A stretch of DNA of 33,803 nt from an uncultured Anaerolineales bacterium (GTDB taxonomy: Bacteria > Chloroflexota > Anaerolineae > Anaerolineales > Villigracilaceae): assembly GCA_937928015.1 (NCBI GenBank), contig CALFXA010000245.1:1-33803 (forward strand), written 5' to 3'. A program made the translations under genes and the position numbers. The notes under the pieces were generated by a model. The model searched no databases and had not been told where the DNA came from. It saw only the letters and a list, made by a program, of their open reading frames with translations. Below are positions 16,602 through 24,292 of the stretch, in pieces (the first letter of the stretch is position 1; each line of letters opens with the position of its first letter).

Positions 16602-17972
16602 ATGGCCAAGGATTTTGGAGGAGCACTGGATTATTCATCCCGCTGGTTGGACATGATCAGACGGACTGAATTTCCCAGTATCGAGGAGGCGCATCAAATC
16701 ATCGAGGAATCCAAGCAGAATTTTGCGGAGTATTACAACCGCAACTGGTTGGAGTATCGCAAGTCGGTGACCGAGGCAGGGGATTGGGCGGCGGTCGAGT
16801 GGACGGGTTCGGGGGCGGTCTTCCAGGATGTGCTGGGCCGCGAGTATCTGGATTTCCTCGGCGGCTACGGCATGATGGACCTGGGCTGGAGTCACCCCGA
16901 AGTGGTGGCGGCCGTTCGTGCGCAATTGGAACGCACCCCCATGCCCTCGCAGGAATTGATCGATCCGCTGCGCGGGGTGTTGGCACGCCTGATGGCGGAG
17001 ATCACACCTGGCGACCTGAAATATAGCTGGTTCGCCGCCAGCGGCACGGAGGCCATCGAAGCAGCCATCAAGATCGCCAAACTGTACACCAAAAAATCCG
17101 CGTTCATCGTGGCGGTCAAGGCCTTCCACGGCAAGACGATGGGCTCGCTCTCGATGATGGGCAAATCAGATTACCGCACGCCGCTCGGTCAGCTTTACGG
17201 CGGGCACGTGTACCACGTCCCGTTCGGAGATGCGGAAGCGGTCGAGAAGCAGTTGGAGATTTGCGAGAAAGTCGGCATTGGGGTGGCGGGTGTGTTGTTC
17301 GAGCCGATCCAGGGCGAGGCGGGTGGAATTGTCCCGCCTGACGATTTCTGGCCGCGCGTCCGCGAGGCGACCAAAAAGTATGACACGCTGCTCATCGCCG
17401 ACGAGGTGCAGACGGGCCTGGGGCGCACGGGCAAGTTGTGGGGCGTGAACCACTGGGGTGTGGTCCCTGATATTTTGGCGGTGGCAAAATCCCTGGGCGG
17501 AGGCGTCATGCCCGTCAGCGCGGTCTGCACCACCGAGGAAATTTTCCAGCCGATGATGTATCCCAACCCGTTCATGCACACCACCACCACGGGCGGAAAT
17601 GCCTTGGCGTGTTCGGCGGCGATTGCGGCCATTCATGTAACGCTGCGCGACAGGTTGTGGGAGCAGGCTGCCGAAAAAGGCGAGTACCTGATTCCAAAAT
17701 TGCAAAAATTGGCAGACCAATATCCTCAAATTTATGAGAAAATAACGGGCAAAGGGCTGCTGATCGGTATGCACTTCAAGACGCCCGAGATCGGCTATAA
17801 AGTAGCGGCTGGATTGTTCAAGCGGAACATCCTAGTGGCAGGTACATTGACGAGCGCCCAAACCGTCCGTATTGAGCCGTCGTTGCTGGTCACGTACGAG
17901 CAGTTGGATGCCTTGCTGGATCGTCTGGAAGACACCCTCAAATCCATTGGCAGGAGCGAGTCGGATGAATGA
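16602..17972 (+). CDS. patA: Putrescine aminotransferase (PatA/YgjG-like)
   Basis: 456 residues from the ATG at 16602 (GGAGAGAAG upstream); an earlier in-frame start at 16566 lies within the ALDH gene. Similarity to E. coli putrescine aminotransferase is evident by eye from memory: WLEYRKSVTEAGDWAAVEW at 49-67 against FLEYRKSVTAGGDYGAVEW, SQELIDPLR at 116-124, ADEVQTGLGRTGK with Asp267, Lys296 in AVAKSLGGGVMP, HTTTTGGNALAC, and ILVAGTLTSAQTVRIEPSL near the end. It transfers the amino group of putrescine (or cadaverine) to 2-oxoglutarate, giving 4-aminobutanal, which cyclises to pyrroline. Its stop overlaps the potA start by 8 bases, so it is coupled to the polyamine importer. This is the anchor for reading the island as polyamine catabolism. 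Confidence 0.92.
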   Translation: MAKDFGGALDYSSRWLDMIRRTEFPSIEEAHQIIEESKQNFAEYYNRNWLEYRKSVTEAGDWAAVEWTGSGAVFQDVLGREYLDFLGGYGMMDLGWSHPEVVAAVRAQLERTPMPSQELIDPLRGVLARLMAEITPGDLKYSWFAASGTEAIEAAIKIAKLYTKKSAFIVAVKAFHGKTMGSLSMMGKSDYRTPLGQLYGGHVYHVPFGDAEAVEKQLEICEKVGIGVAGVLFEPIQGEAGGIVPPDDFWPRVREATKKYDTLLIADEVQTGLGRTGKLWGVNHWGVVPDILAVAKSLGGGVMPVSAVCTTEEIFQPMMYPNPFMHTTTTGGNALACSAAIAAIHVTLRDRLWEQAAEKGEYLIPKLQKLADQYPQIYEKITGKGLLIGMHFKTPEIGYKVAAGLFKRNILVAGTLTSAQTVRIEPSLLVTYEQLDALLDRLEDTLKSIGRSESDE

Positions 17973-19074
17973 GTTTGCGGTTGAATTGCGGGATGTGGTA
18001 AAAAAGTTTATCACCCCGGAGGGGAACGAGCTGAACGCCGTCGATCATGTGGATATGCAGATTCGGAACGGCGAGTTCTTTTCCATGCTCGGTTCCTCCG
18101 GGTGTGGCAAGACAACCTCCCTGCGCATGATTGCGGGTTTCGAGTGGCCCACCGAAGGCGAAGTGTACATCGAGGGCAAACTGATGGGGCATACGCCGCC
18201 CTTTCAGCGCAAGGTCAACACGGTCTTCCAGAGTTATGCTCTTTTCCAGCACATGTCAGTCTACCAGAACGTGGCCTTCGGCCTCGAAATGGAAGGCGCC
18301 CATAGAGATGAGATCAAGAAACGCGTGATGCGCGCGCTTGAGATGGTGCAATTGACTGGGATGGAAAATCGCCGCCCCAAGCAGCTCTCAGGCGGACAGC
18401 AGCAGCGCGTGGCCCTGGCTCGTGCCCTGGTCAAGACCCCTGACGTGCTCCTGCTCGATGAGCCGCTCGGCGCCCTCGACCTGAAACTCCGCAAGGAAAT
18501 GCAGCTCGAACTGAAGGCACTTCAGCAGCAATTAGGGATCACCTTCATTTACGTGACGCATGACCAGGAGGAAGCCCTGACCATGTCTGACCGCATTGCG
18601 GTCATGAGCAGGGGCAAGGTCATGCAAATGGGCACGCCCGTGGAGATTTACGAGCGTCCGCGCAACCGCTTCGTGGCGGAGTTCATCGGCGAGTCCAACT
18701 TCCTCGAAGGCCAGATCAAGTCCCTGTCGGCGAATGAGGCTTCGGTTTTCATCCCCGCTTTGAACGCAGAGGTGACGGGCACGCCTGCCTCGGAAGGCCT
18801 GGTCAACGGTGAGCAGGTCTTCGTCTCCATCCGCCCCGAAAAGATTCATTTGACCGAACATTCGGAACGTCTGAACACCTTTGAAGGCGAAATTGCAAGC
18901 ACGGTTTATATCGGTTCGAACACTCATGTGGTGGTTCATATCGGAGATGTTCGCCTGAAGGTCTGGGAGCAGAATCGCATCTCGCGCCTTGAGCCGAGTT
19001 CCTTCTACACCAACGGCCAAAAGGTGGACCTGATGTTGATGCCCGAAAATACCCTGGTCTTGAAGAAGGACTGA
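17965..19074 (+). CDS. potA: Spermidine/putrescine ABC transporter ATP-binding protein PotA
   Basis: 369 residues from the ATG at 17965 (CAGGAG upstream), overlapping the patA stop. Walker A is GSSGCGKTT at 43-51, Q-loop Gln89, signature [15 protein letters not shown] at 141-155, Walker [13 protein letters not shown] at 161-172 and switch His199. The C-terminal third (about 240-365) is the TOBE/regulatory domain common to PotA and MalK-type subunits. It hydrolyses ATP at the cytoplasmic face to power uptake through PotB and PotC. The upstream frame extension to 17872 is a shadow of patA. Confidence 0.95.
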   Translation: MNEFAVELRDVVKKFITPEGNELNAVDHVDMQIRNGEFFSMLGSSGCGKTTSLRMIAGFEWPTEGEVYIEGKLMGHTPPFQRKVNTVFQSYALFQHMSVYQNVAFGLEMEGAHRDEIKKRVMRALEMVQLTGMENRRPKQLSGGQQQRVALARALVKTPDVLLLDEPLGALDLKLRKEMQLELKALQQQLGITFIYVTHDQEEALTMSDRIAVMSRGKVMQMGTPVEIYERPRNRFVAEFIGESNFLEGQIKSLSANEASVFIPALNAEVTGTPASEGLVNGEQVFVSIRPEKIHLTEHSERLNTFEGEIASTVYIGSNTHVVVHIGDVRLKVWEQNRISRLEPSSFYTNGQKVDLMLMPENTLVLKKD

Positions 19075-19076
19075 CC

Positions 19077-20000
19077 ATGTTAAAGCGCCTCCGCGAAAAC
19101 AAGTCCGCGCAGGGCACCCTGCTGGCATTGCCGACCACCATCTGGATGTTCATCCTGCTGATCCTGCCGTTGTTGCTGACGTTGGTAATCAGCTTTGGAA
19201 AGCGCAGCCCCGATGGCGAGGTTATCTTTACCTTCTCATTGGATAACTATATTCGCCTGATGGGCATTAGCAGCAACTGTCAGAATGGGCAGTCCTGGTG
19301 CTTTGATTCGCTCTACTTGCAGATCCTGGTCCGCTCCTTGATGTTGGCTTTCAATACCACCGTCATCGTGATTACGATGGCCTATCCGCTGGCGTACTTC
19401 ATTGCCCGCGCGGATCCGAAGCGCCGCAATACTTTCCTGTTCATGGTGCTCATTCCGCTTTGGACGAATTTCGTCATCCGCGTGTACGCCTGGATGATGC
19501 TCCTGCGCAAGGAGGGTGCCATCAATCTCATCATCGGTACGGTGGCGCACTGGCTGGGAATCAACTTTGTCCCATTGGAGTTGCTCTACACGCCCGGGGC
19601 GGTATTGGTGGGCATGGTGTACGAGTTCCTGCCGTTCATGATCCTGCCGATCTTTACTTCGCTGGAGAAGATCGAGACCTCGCTGTATGAAGCCGCCGCG
19701 GATTTAGGTGCCAGCCCGTTCAAGACCTTCCTGCGGGTGACGCTGCCGCTCTCCATGCCAGGCGTGGTGGCGGGGACCATCCTGGTCTTCATCCCCGTCA
19801 TGGGTACGTTCATCGTATCCGACATCCTCGGCGGACGGCAGTATATTCTGGTCGGGAACCTCATCCAGCGGCAATTCCTGGATGCGCGCGATCCCGCCTT
19901 TGGTTCGGCGGCGTCCTTGATCCTGATGGTGATGACGCTGGTCGTGACCTACTTTTACACCCGTAAATTCGGCTTTGGAGAGGAGATCGTGGCTGCATGA
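19077..20000 (+). CDS. potB: Spermidine/putrescine ABC transporter permease PotB
   Basis: 307 residues starting 2 bases after potA. About six membrane segments can be seen (roughly 16-39, 85-110, 120-143, 160-190, 225-250 and 275-298). The cytoplasmic EAA loop that docks on PotA reads [20 protein letters not shown] (about 205-224). There is an ordinary cytoplasmic N-terminus with no cleavable signal. It overlaps potC by the ATGA motif, so the permease pair is translated together. Assignment as PotB rather than PotH (putrescine-specific) rests on gene order and is soft. Confidence 0.94.
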   Translation: MLKRLRENKSAQGTLLALPTTIWMFILLILPLLLTLVISFGKRSPDGEVIFTFSLDNYIRLMGISSNCQNGQSWCFDSLYLQILVRSLMLAFNTTVIVITMAYPLAYFIARADPKRRNTFLFMVLIPLWTNFVIRVYAWMMLLRKEGAINLIIGTVAHWLGINFVPLELLYTPGAVLVGMVYEFLPFMILPIFTSLEKIETSLYEAAADLGASPFKTFLRVTLPLSMPGVVAGTILVFIPVMGTFIVSDILGGRQYILVGNLIQRQFLDARDPAFGSAASLILMVMTLVVTYFYTRKFGFGEEIVAA

Positions 20001-20893
20001 ATCCGCATCGCCGTTCTCTTTTCATCCTGGTCGCCACGGTGCTGGTATACACCTTCTTGTACGCCCCCATCGTGGGCCTGATATTGTATTCGTTCAATTC
20101 CTCGCGCACCAACGTCACGTTCGAGGGATTCATCCCATCCTTTAGCGGCCGGGTGGTGATGGAAGGTAGCCTGGTCAAATCCAGTCCGTGCGGACCTTTC
20201 CACTGGTACTGTGACCTGGCGAAGAATGCCGACGTGTTAGAGGCGGCTGGCAATACGCTGACCATCGCCTTCATCGCCACCATCGTTTCGACCATCATTG
20301 GTACGATGGCCGCCCTTGCGCTCCAGCGGTATGAGTTCAAGATCAAGCCGTTCACTCAACTTTCTCTGTATATCCCGATTGTGATCCCTGAAATCGTGAT
20401 GGGCATCGGCATCCTGACCTTGTTCAGCCAGTTCTTCGGATGGTTCAATGGTCTGCTCGGGCTGACGGGGGATGCACGTCTCTCGATGGGCATCGTCACC
20501 GTCACGATCAGCCATATCGCTTTCATGGTCCCGTTTGTGACTCTGGTGGTGCAGGCCCGTTTGCAGGGTTTCGATAAGGCTTATGAAGAGGCTGCCATGG
20601 ACCTGGGCGCCAACGAGTGGATCACCTTCCGTCGTGTCACCTTCCCGATGATCTTGCCAGGAGTGCTTTCGGGCGCATTGCTGGCTTTCACGCTTTCGCT
20701 GGATGACTTCGTCATCACGTTCTTTACCAACGGTCCTGGCTCGACGACCCTTCCCATCTACGTGTATGGCCTGCTACGCCGAATTATCACCCCGCAGGTC
20801 AACGCGCTGTCGACGGTCTGGATTCTGATCGTCTTTCTGGTAGTTCTTTTGTTGCAATGGCTTCAGAGCCGTGAGGCTAAGCCGCAGCACTAA
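19997..20893 (+). CDS. potC: Spermidine/putrescine ABC transporter permease PotC
   Basis: 298 residues; its ATG overlaps the potB stop. About six hydrophobic segments are present, with the EAA loop [20 protein letters not shown] near 196-215. A periplasmic-type insert after the first segment (about 33-75) carries two cysteines ([13 protein letters not shown]). PotB also has a Cys pair in its first outer loop ([10 protein letters not shown]), so both permeases may hold an external disulphide. This differs from the compact E. coli PotC (about 264 residues), consistent with the greater length here. It forms the channel with PotB. Confidence 0.94.
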   Translation: MNPHRRSLFILVATVLVYTFLYAPIVGLILYSFNSSRTNVTFEGFIPSFSGRVVMEGSLVKSSPCGPFHWYCDLAKNADVLEAAGNTLTIAFIATIVSTIIGTMAALALQRYEFKIKPFTQLSLYIPIVIPEIVMGIGILTLFSQFFGWFNGLLGLTGDARLSMGIVTVTISHIAFMVPFVTLVVQARLQGFDKAYEEAAMDLGANEWITFRRVTFPMILPGVLSGALLAFTLSLDDFVITFFTNGPGSTTLPIYVYGLLRRIITPQVNALSTVWILIVFLVVLLLQWLQSREAKPQH

Positions 20894-20957
20894 CTTCGGA
20901 AATCTCGCGCGGCGGAGGCATCTGCGCGTGGTTGCATATTTCGTAAAGGAGTGAGAG

Positions 20958-22118
20958 ATGAATAAGACAAATCTGTTCAAATTGCTGGCCTTGTTGGTGG
21001 CGGTCAGCATGGTGTTGAGCGCCTGTGGGGGCGGGGGCGGTGGGACTTCCAGCGAACCGAGCGCGGGTGGACAAAAGGTTACGTCCACTGGATTCGTCTG
21101 TCCTGAGCCGAATCCCCGCATCGAGGTTACCTCCAAGGAGCTCAATATCTTCGTATGGACGGAGTATTTTCCGCAGGACATGCTCGACTGTTTCGAGATG
21201 GTCTATGGCGTCAAGCTGAACCGCGACGAGTACTCCAGCAACGAGGAGATGTACGCCAAGGTCTCTGCTGGTGGCACCTCCTACGACCTGGTCCAGCCTA
21301 CCGACTATATTGTCAACCTGATGATTCGCCAGGACCTCCTTCAGGAGCTCGATCACAGCAAGCTGCCCAACATGGGCAACCTGGACCCGAACTGGATGAA
21401 CAAGGATTTCGACCCAGGCAACAAGTACACCATTCCCTACCTGGCGGGCACGGATGCCATTGTCTATAACGCCGACACCGTCAAGGATCCGCCTCAATCC
21501 TGGGCCGACTTGTGGAAACCCGAATATGCGGGCCGCATGATCTTCCTCGATGATTCGCGTGTGGTGATTGGCATGACCTTGCTCACGTTGGGCTACGATC
21601 CCAATACCACCGACCCTGCCCAATTGAATGAGGCCAAGGCCAAGTTGGCGCAATTGATTCCCAACGTCAAGGTTTTCGACAGCGATAGTCCCAAGACCGC
21701 CCTCATTGCTGGAGATGTGGATCTGGGCGTTACCTGGACGGGCGAAGCCTTCATCGCCCATCAGGAAAAACCCTCCATCTCGTATATCTATCCCAAGGAG
21801 GGCGCGATCCTCTGGCAGGATAACTGGGTCATGCTCAAGGGTGCGTCTCATGCGGACGCCGCTTATGCCTGGATGAACTATCTGCTGCAAGGTGACGTCT
21901 TCTGGTTGACCGTCCGCGATTTCCCATACATCAACCCGAACACCGCTGCGTTGGAATACGCCAAGGCCAACCAGCCCGACATCTACAAGGCCTATTTCGA
22001 ATCACCGATCACGAATCCGCCCGCTGAAGCGATCACGAACGGACACGGCATCAAAGATGTGGGCGACGCCACCCCCCTCTATGACGCCATCTGGGTCGAG
22101 GTTAAGGGCAGTAATTAG
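20958..22118 (+). CDS. potD: Polyamine-binding lipoprotein PotD
   Basis: 386 residues, with an AAAGGAGTGAG ribosome site. Lipoprotein signal 1-23 (LSAC, Cys23) is followed by a Gly/Ser linker, so it is membrane-tethered outside the cell. The mature part follows E. coli PotD closely by eye: FVWTEYFP, SSNEEMYAKV, YDLVQPTDY, SWADLWKPEYAGR, NVKVFDSDSPKTALIAGDVDLG. Ligand-site residues seem kept: Trp67, Thr68, Tyr70, Tyr117, Asp199, Trp260, Trp286 and Asp288. One acidic residue expected three positions after Asp199 (Glu171 in PotD) is Val202, so the preferred polyamine may differ; this alignment is from memory. The gene follows potC after a 64-base gap and ends before a strong terminator, closing the first transcription unit. 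Confidence 0.94.
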   Translation: MNKTNLFKLLALLVAVSMVLSACGGGGGGTSSEPSAGGQKVTSTGFVCPEPNPRIEVTSKELNIFVWTEYFPQDMLDCFEMVYGVKLNRDEYSSNEEMYAKVSAGGTSYDLVQPTDYIVNLMIRQDLLQELDHSKLPNMGNLDPNWMNKDFDPGNKYTIPYLAGTDAIVYNADTVKDPPQSWADLWKPEYAGRMIFLDDSRVVIGMTLLTLGYDPNTTDPAQLNEAKAKLAQLIPNVKVFDSDSPKTALIAGDVDLGVTWTGEAFIAHQEKPSISYIYPKEGAILWQDNWVMLKGASHADAAYAWMNYLLQGDVFWLTVRDFPYINPNTAALEYAKANQPDIYKAYFESPITNPPAEAITNGHGIKDVGDATPLYDAIWVEVKGSN

Positions 22119-22137
22119 TCTCTAATTTGCGCATAGT

Positions 22138-22171
22138 AAAAACTCCCAAGAAATTCTTCTTGGGAGTTTTT
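22138..22171. terminator. Strong bidirectional terminator after potD
   Basis: A 15-bp perfect stem AAAAACTCCCAAGAA / TTCTTGGGAGTTTTT with a 4-base loop (22153-22156) lies 20 bases after the potD stop. It separates the Pot unit from the second Lrp gene. Confidence 0.92.
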
Positions 22172-22228
22172 GATTTAATGAAAAATATGTAATTATCGGC
22201 GTAAATAATGCAAAATAGTTATAATAAT

Positions 22229-22257
22229 TTGACAAAAATAAAAAATTAGCATAAAAT
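22229..22257 (+). promoter_or_regulatory. Consensus promoter of the second Lrp gene (leaderless)
   Basis: TTGACA (22229-22234), 17-base spacer, TAAAAT (22252-22257) in an AT-rich tract. Transcription should begin around 22263-22265, exactly at the GTG start at 22264. Confidence 0.8.
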
Positions 22258-22263
22258 AATGGC

Positions 22264-22731
22264 GTGGAAAGCGAATTTGTTACAACGCCCCTTGAGGGTC
22301 TGGACTCAATTGACCAGTATATTCTGGATGCCCTGCGCAAGGATGGGCGTGAGGCGTTCTCTCAGATTGCCGAACAGCTCAAAGTCTCGCCTGGGATGAT
22401 CCGTCAGCGTTATAACCGCCTGGTCGAGATGGGCGTCCTCAAAGTGGTAGCCATCACCAATCCCATTCAGCGTGGTTACAAGACCATGGCCATGATCGGC
22501 ATTCGCACCGACGGCCAGCGCATGTTGCAGGTGGCGGAGCAGGTCGCGGCTTTGCAGGAAGTGGTCTATCTGATCGTGGTCAGCGGTCATTATGATCTGA
22601 TGGCCGAGGTCTTCTGCCGCGACCACGAGGATCTGTTGCGTTTCCTGACCGAAAAGCTGTCTGTGATCGAAGGCGTGCGGGAGACAGAATCCTTCATGCA
22701 CCTCAAGATCATCAAGGAAGTCTATTTCTAA
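22264..22731 (+). CDS. Lrp/AsnC family transcriptional regulator (island regulator 2)
   Basis: 155 residues. Helix-turn-helix at about 13-60 (LDSIDQYILDALRKDGREAF, QIAEQLKVSPGMIRQRYNRLVEMGVL) and RAM domain at about 70-150 (GYKTMAMIGIRTDG, VVYLIVVSGHYDLMAEVFCRD). GTG at 22264 is the only sensible start: the ATG at 22259 is out of frame and no other ATG precedes the DNA-binding domain. There is no ribosome site, and the promoter places the 5' end at the GTG, so it is probably a leaderless mRNA. It heads the second half of the island and likely regulates it. It is distinct in sequence from the regulator at 11862, so the two probably sense different ligands. Confidence 0.9.
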   Translation: MESEFVTTPLEGLDSIDQYILDALRKDGREAFSQIAEQLKVSPGMIRQRYNRLVEMGVLKVVAITNPIQRGYKTMAMIGIRTDGQRMLQVAEQVAALQEVVYLIVVSGHYDLMAEVFCRDHEDLLRFLTEKLSVIEGVRETESFMHLKIIKEVYF

Positions 22732-22856
22732 CTTTGGATGTTTTCGCCGCCCCGCGGCGTGACTCAACCGCCTGGGTCTGGACCTTGTGCCTGATCCCGG
22801 CACCCATACTTTGTCTGCCCCCGAGAGACGGACGGCGGAGCCATACGAAAGGTATC

Positions 22857-22955
22857 ATGAAAAAGCTCGTGAAAGTTGTGATCGAAATGGGGGAGGCTGT
22901 TGCAAAAGCCTATTTATCGGCGTTGCTATTCGGTCCAACAAAAAAGTCATACTAA
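22857..22955 (+). CDS. Possible 32-residue small protein
   Basis: A short frame, ATG at 22857 to TAA at 22955, follows GAAAGG by a few bases. The product (MKKLVKVVIEMGEAVAKAYL...) is a Lys-rich amphipathic stretch followed by SALLFGPTKKSY. It lies in the 267-base gap between the second Lrp gene and the saccharopine-dehydrogenase-like gene, in the same direction. The rest of the gap (22732-22856) holds only a 6-bp GC stem at 22745-22759. No family is recognised. It could be chance; only conservation in relatives would settle it. Confidence 0.3.
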   Translation: MKKLVKVVIEMGEAVAKAYLSALLFGPTKKSY

Positions 22956-22998
22956 CTCGCGACCCCGCGGGTTATAAAACAAAACGGAGAACCGTTCT

Positions 22999-24219
22999 AT
23001 GAAAATATTGCTCGTCGGAGTGGGTGGTGTAGGGGAAGCGATTGCGGCCATTGCAAAGCCGCGCGCCTGGATGGAGCAAATGGTGTTGACGGATTACAAC
23101 GTCAAGCGCGCCGAGGAAGTCCAGAAGAAACTGGGCGACCCCAAGCGCTTCCCTGTGGAATTCATCGATGCCAGCAACCAAAAGAAGATCGAGGACCTGG
23201 CCCGTAAATACGGCGTGGACTTGATCATGAATTCCGTGGACCCGATTTTCAACCAGCAAATCTTCGATGCAGCCTACAACGTGGGGGTGAAATATCTCGA
23301 CATGGCCATGACCTTGTCCGAGCCGCACCCCACCGATCCCTTCAATCAGTCGGGCATCAAACTGGGCGACTATCAGTTCGAGCGGGCCGCGGATTGGGAG
23401 AAGAAGGGTCTGCTGGCACTGGTCGGCATTGGCGTGGAGCCAGGCATGGCGGATGTCTTTGCCCGTTATGCCCAGGAGCATCTCTTCGACGAAATCGAAG
23501 AGGTCGGCATTCGCGACGGGGCGAATATCGCCATCGACGGCTATGAGTTTGCGCCCAATTTCTCGATCTGGACCACCATCGAAGAATGCCTCAATCCGCC
23601 CGTGATCTGGGAGGAAGGCAAGGGCTGGTTCACGACCCCACCGTTCTCCGAGCCCGAAACCTTTGACTTCCCCGAGATCGGCCCCGTGGAAGTGGTTAAC
23701 GTGGAGCACGAGGAAGTACTGCTTGTGCCGCGCTGGGTCAAGACCAAGCGGGTCACCTTCAAATATGGCCTGGGTGACCAGTTCATCGGCGTACTCAAGA
23801 CTCTGCACATGCTGGGCCTGGACAACAAAGAGAAGATCACCGTCAAGGGTGTGCAGGTGGCACCGCGTGACGTGGTGGCGGCCTGCCTGCCCGATCCCGC
23901 TCACCTGGGCGATAAGATGCACGGCAAGACCTGCGCGGGCACCTGGGTCAAAGGCAGCAAGGATGGGCAGAAGCGCGAGGTTTATCTCTACCAGGTGGCC
24001 GACAACCAGGCCTGTATGCAGGCTTGGGGTTGTCAGGCCGTGGTGGCGCAGACCGCTTTCAGTGCAGTCATCGCCATGGACTTGCTTGAGCATGGCGGAT
24101 GGCAGGGAAAGGGTGTGCTGGGTCCAGAAGCCTTCCCGCCTGATCCCTTCATGGAGAAGATGGCCGATTACGGCTTCCCGTACGGGATCAAGGAAATGAC
24201 CCCCGAAACTGTCGCATAA
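22999..24219 (+). CDS. Saccharopine dehydrogenase-like NAD(P)-dependent enzyme
   Basis: 406 residues. An N-terminal Rossmann fold opens with ILLVGVGGVGEAIAAIA (3-19), then VLTDYNVKRAEEV and VDLIMNSVDPIFNQQIFDAAYNVGVKYLDMAM in consecutive blocks. The C-terminal catalytic-type domain begins with GLLALVGIGVEPGMADVFARYA near 135-156, the saccharopine-reductase pattern (GxxPG-like). The superfamily includes saccharopine dehydrogenases, lysine 6-dehydrogenase, carboxynorspermidine synthase and homospermidine synthase. In this locus an amine- or polyamine-linked oxidoreductase is attractive, but no decarboxylase partner is nearby and the substrate is unknown. GGAG is present 8 bases before the ATG, inside a small hairpin (AACGG 22983-22987 / CCGTT 22992-22996). 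It ends in a strong terminator. Confidence 0.85.
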   Translation: MKILLVGVGGVGEAIAAIAKPRAWMEQMVLTDYNVKRAEEVQKKLGDPKRFPVEFIDASNQKKIEDLARKYGVDLIMNSVDPIFNQQIFDAAYNVGVKYLDMAMTLSEPHPTDPFNQSGIKLGDYQFERAADWEKKGLLALVGIGVEPGMADVFARYAQEHLFDEIEEVGIRDGANIAIDGYEFAPNFSIWTTIEECLNPPVIWEEGKGWFTTPPFSEPETFDFPEIGPVEVVNVEHEEVLLVPRWVKTKRVTFKYGLGDQFIGVLKTLHMLGLDNKEKITVKGVQVAPRDVVAACLPDPAHLGDKMHGKTCAGTWVKGSKDGQKREVYLYQVADNQACMQAWGCQAVVAQTAFSAVIAMDLLEHGGWQGKGVLGPEAFPPDPFMEKMADYGFPYGIKEMTPETVA

Positions 24220-24229
24220 CGTTGAACGT

Positions 24230-24265
24230 GAGCGGACAAACTAACCTGTTTGTCCGCTCTTTTTT
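24230..24265 (+). terminator. Rho-independent terminator after the saccharopine-dehydrogenase-like gene
   Basis: GAGCGGACAAAC (24230-24241) pairs perfectly with GTTTGTCCGCTC (24248-24259) over a 6-base loop and is followed by six T. The permease gene downstream therefore needs its own promoter or read-through. Confidence 0.92.
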
Positions 24266-24292
24266 GACCACTTAAAATTCATTGGAGGGCAC

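Noticed and set aside
20877..24093. Long minus-strand frames opposite potD (20877-21890) and the saccharopine-dehydrogenase-like gene (22972-24093)
   Set aside because: Both are covered by convincing plus-strand genes with their own ribosome sites; the antisense products have no family features.
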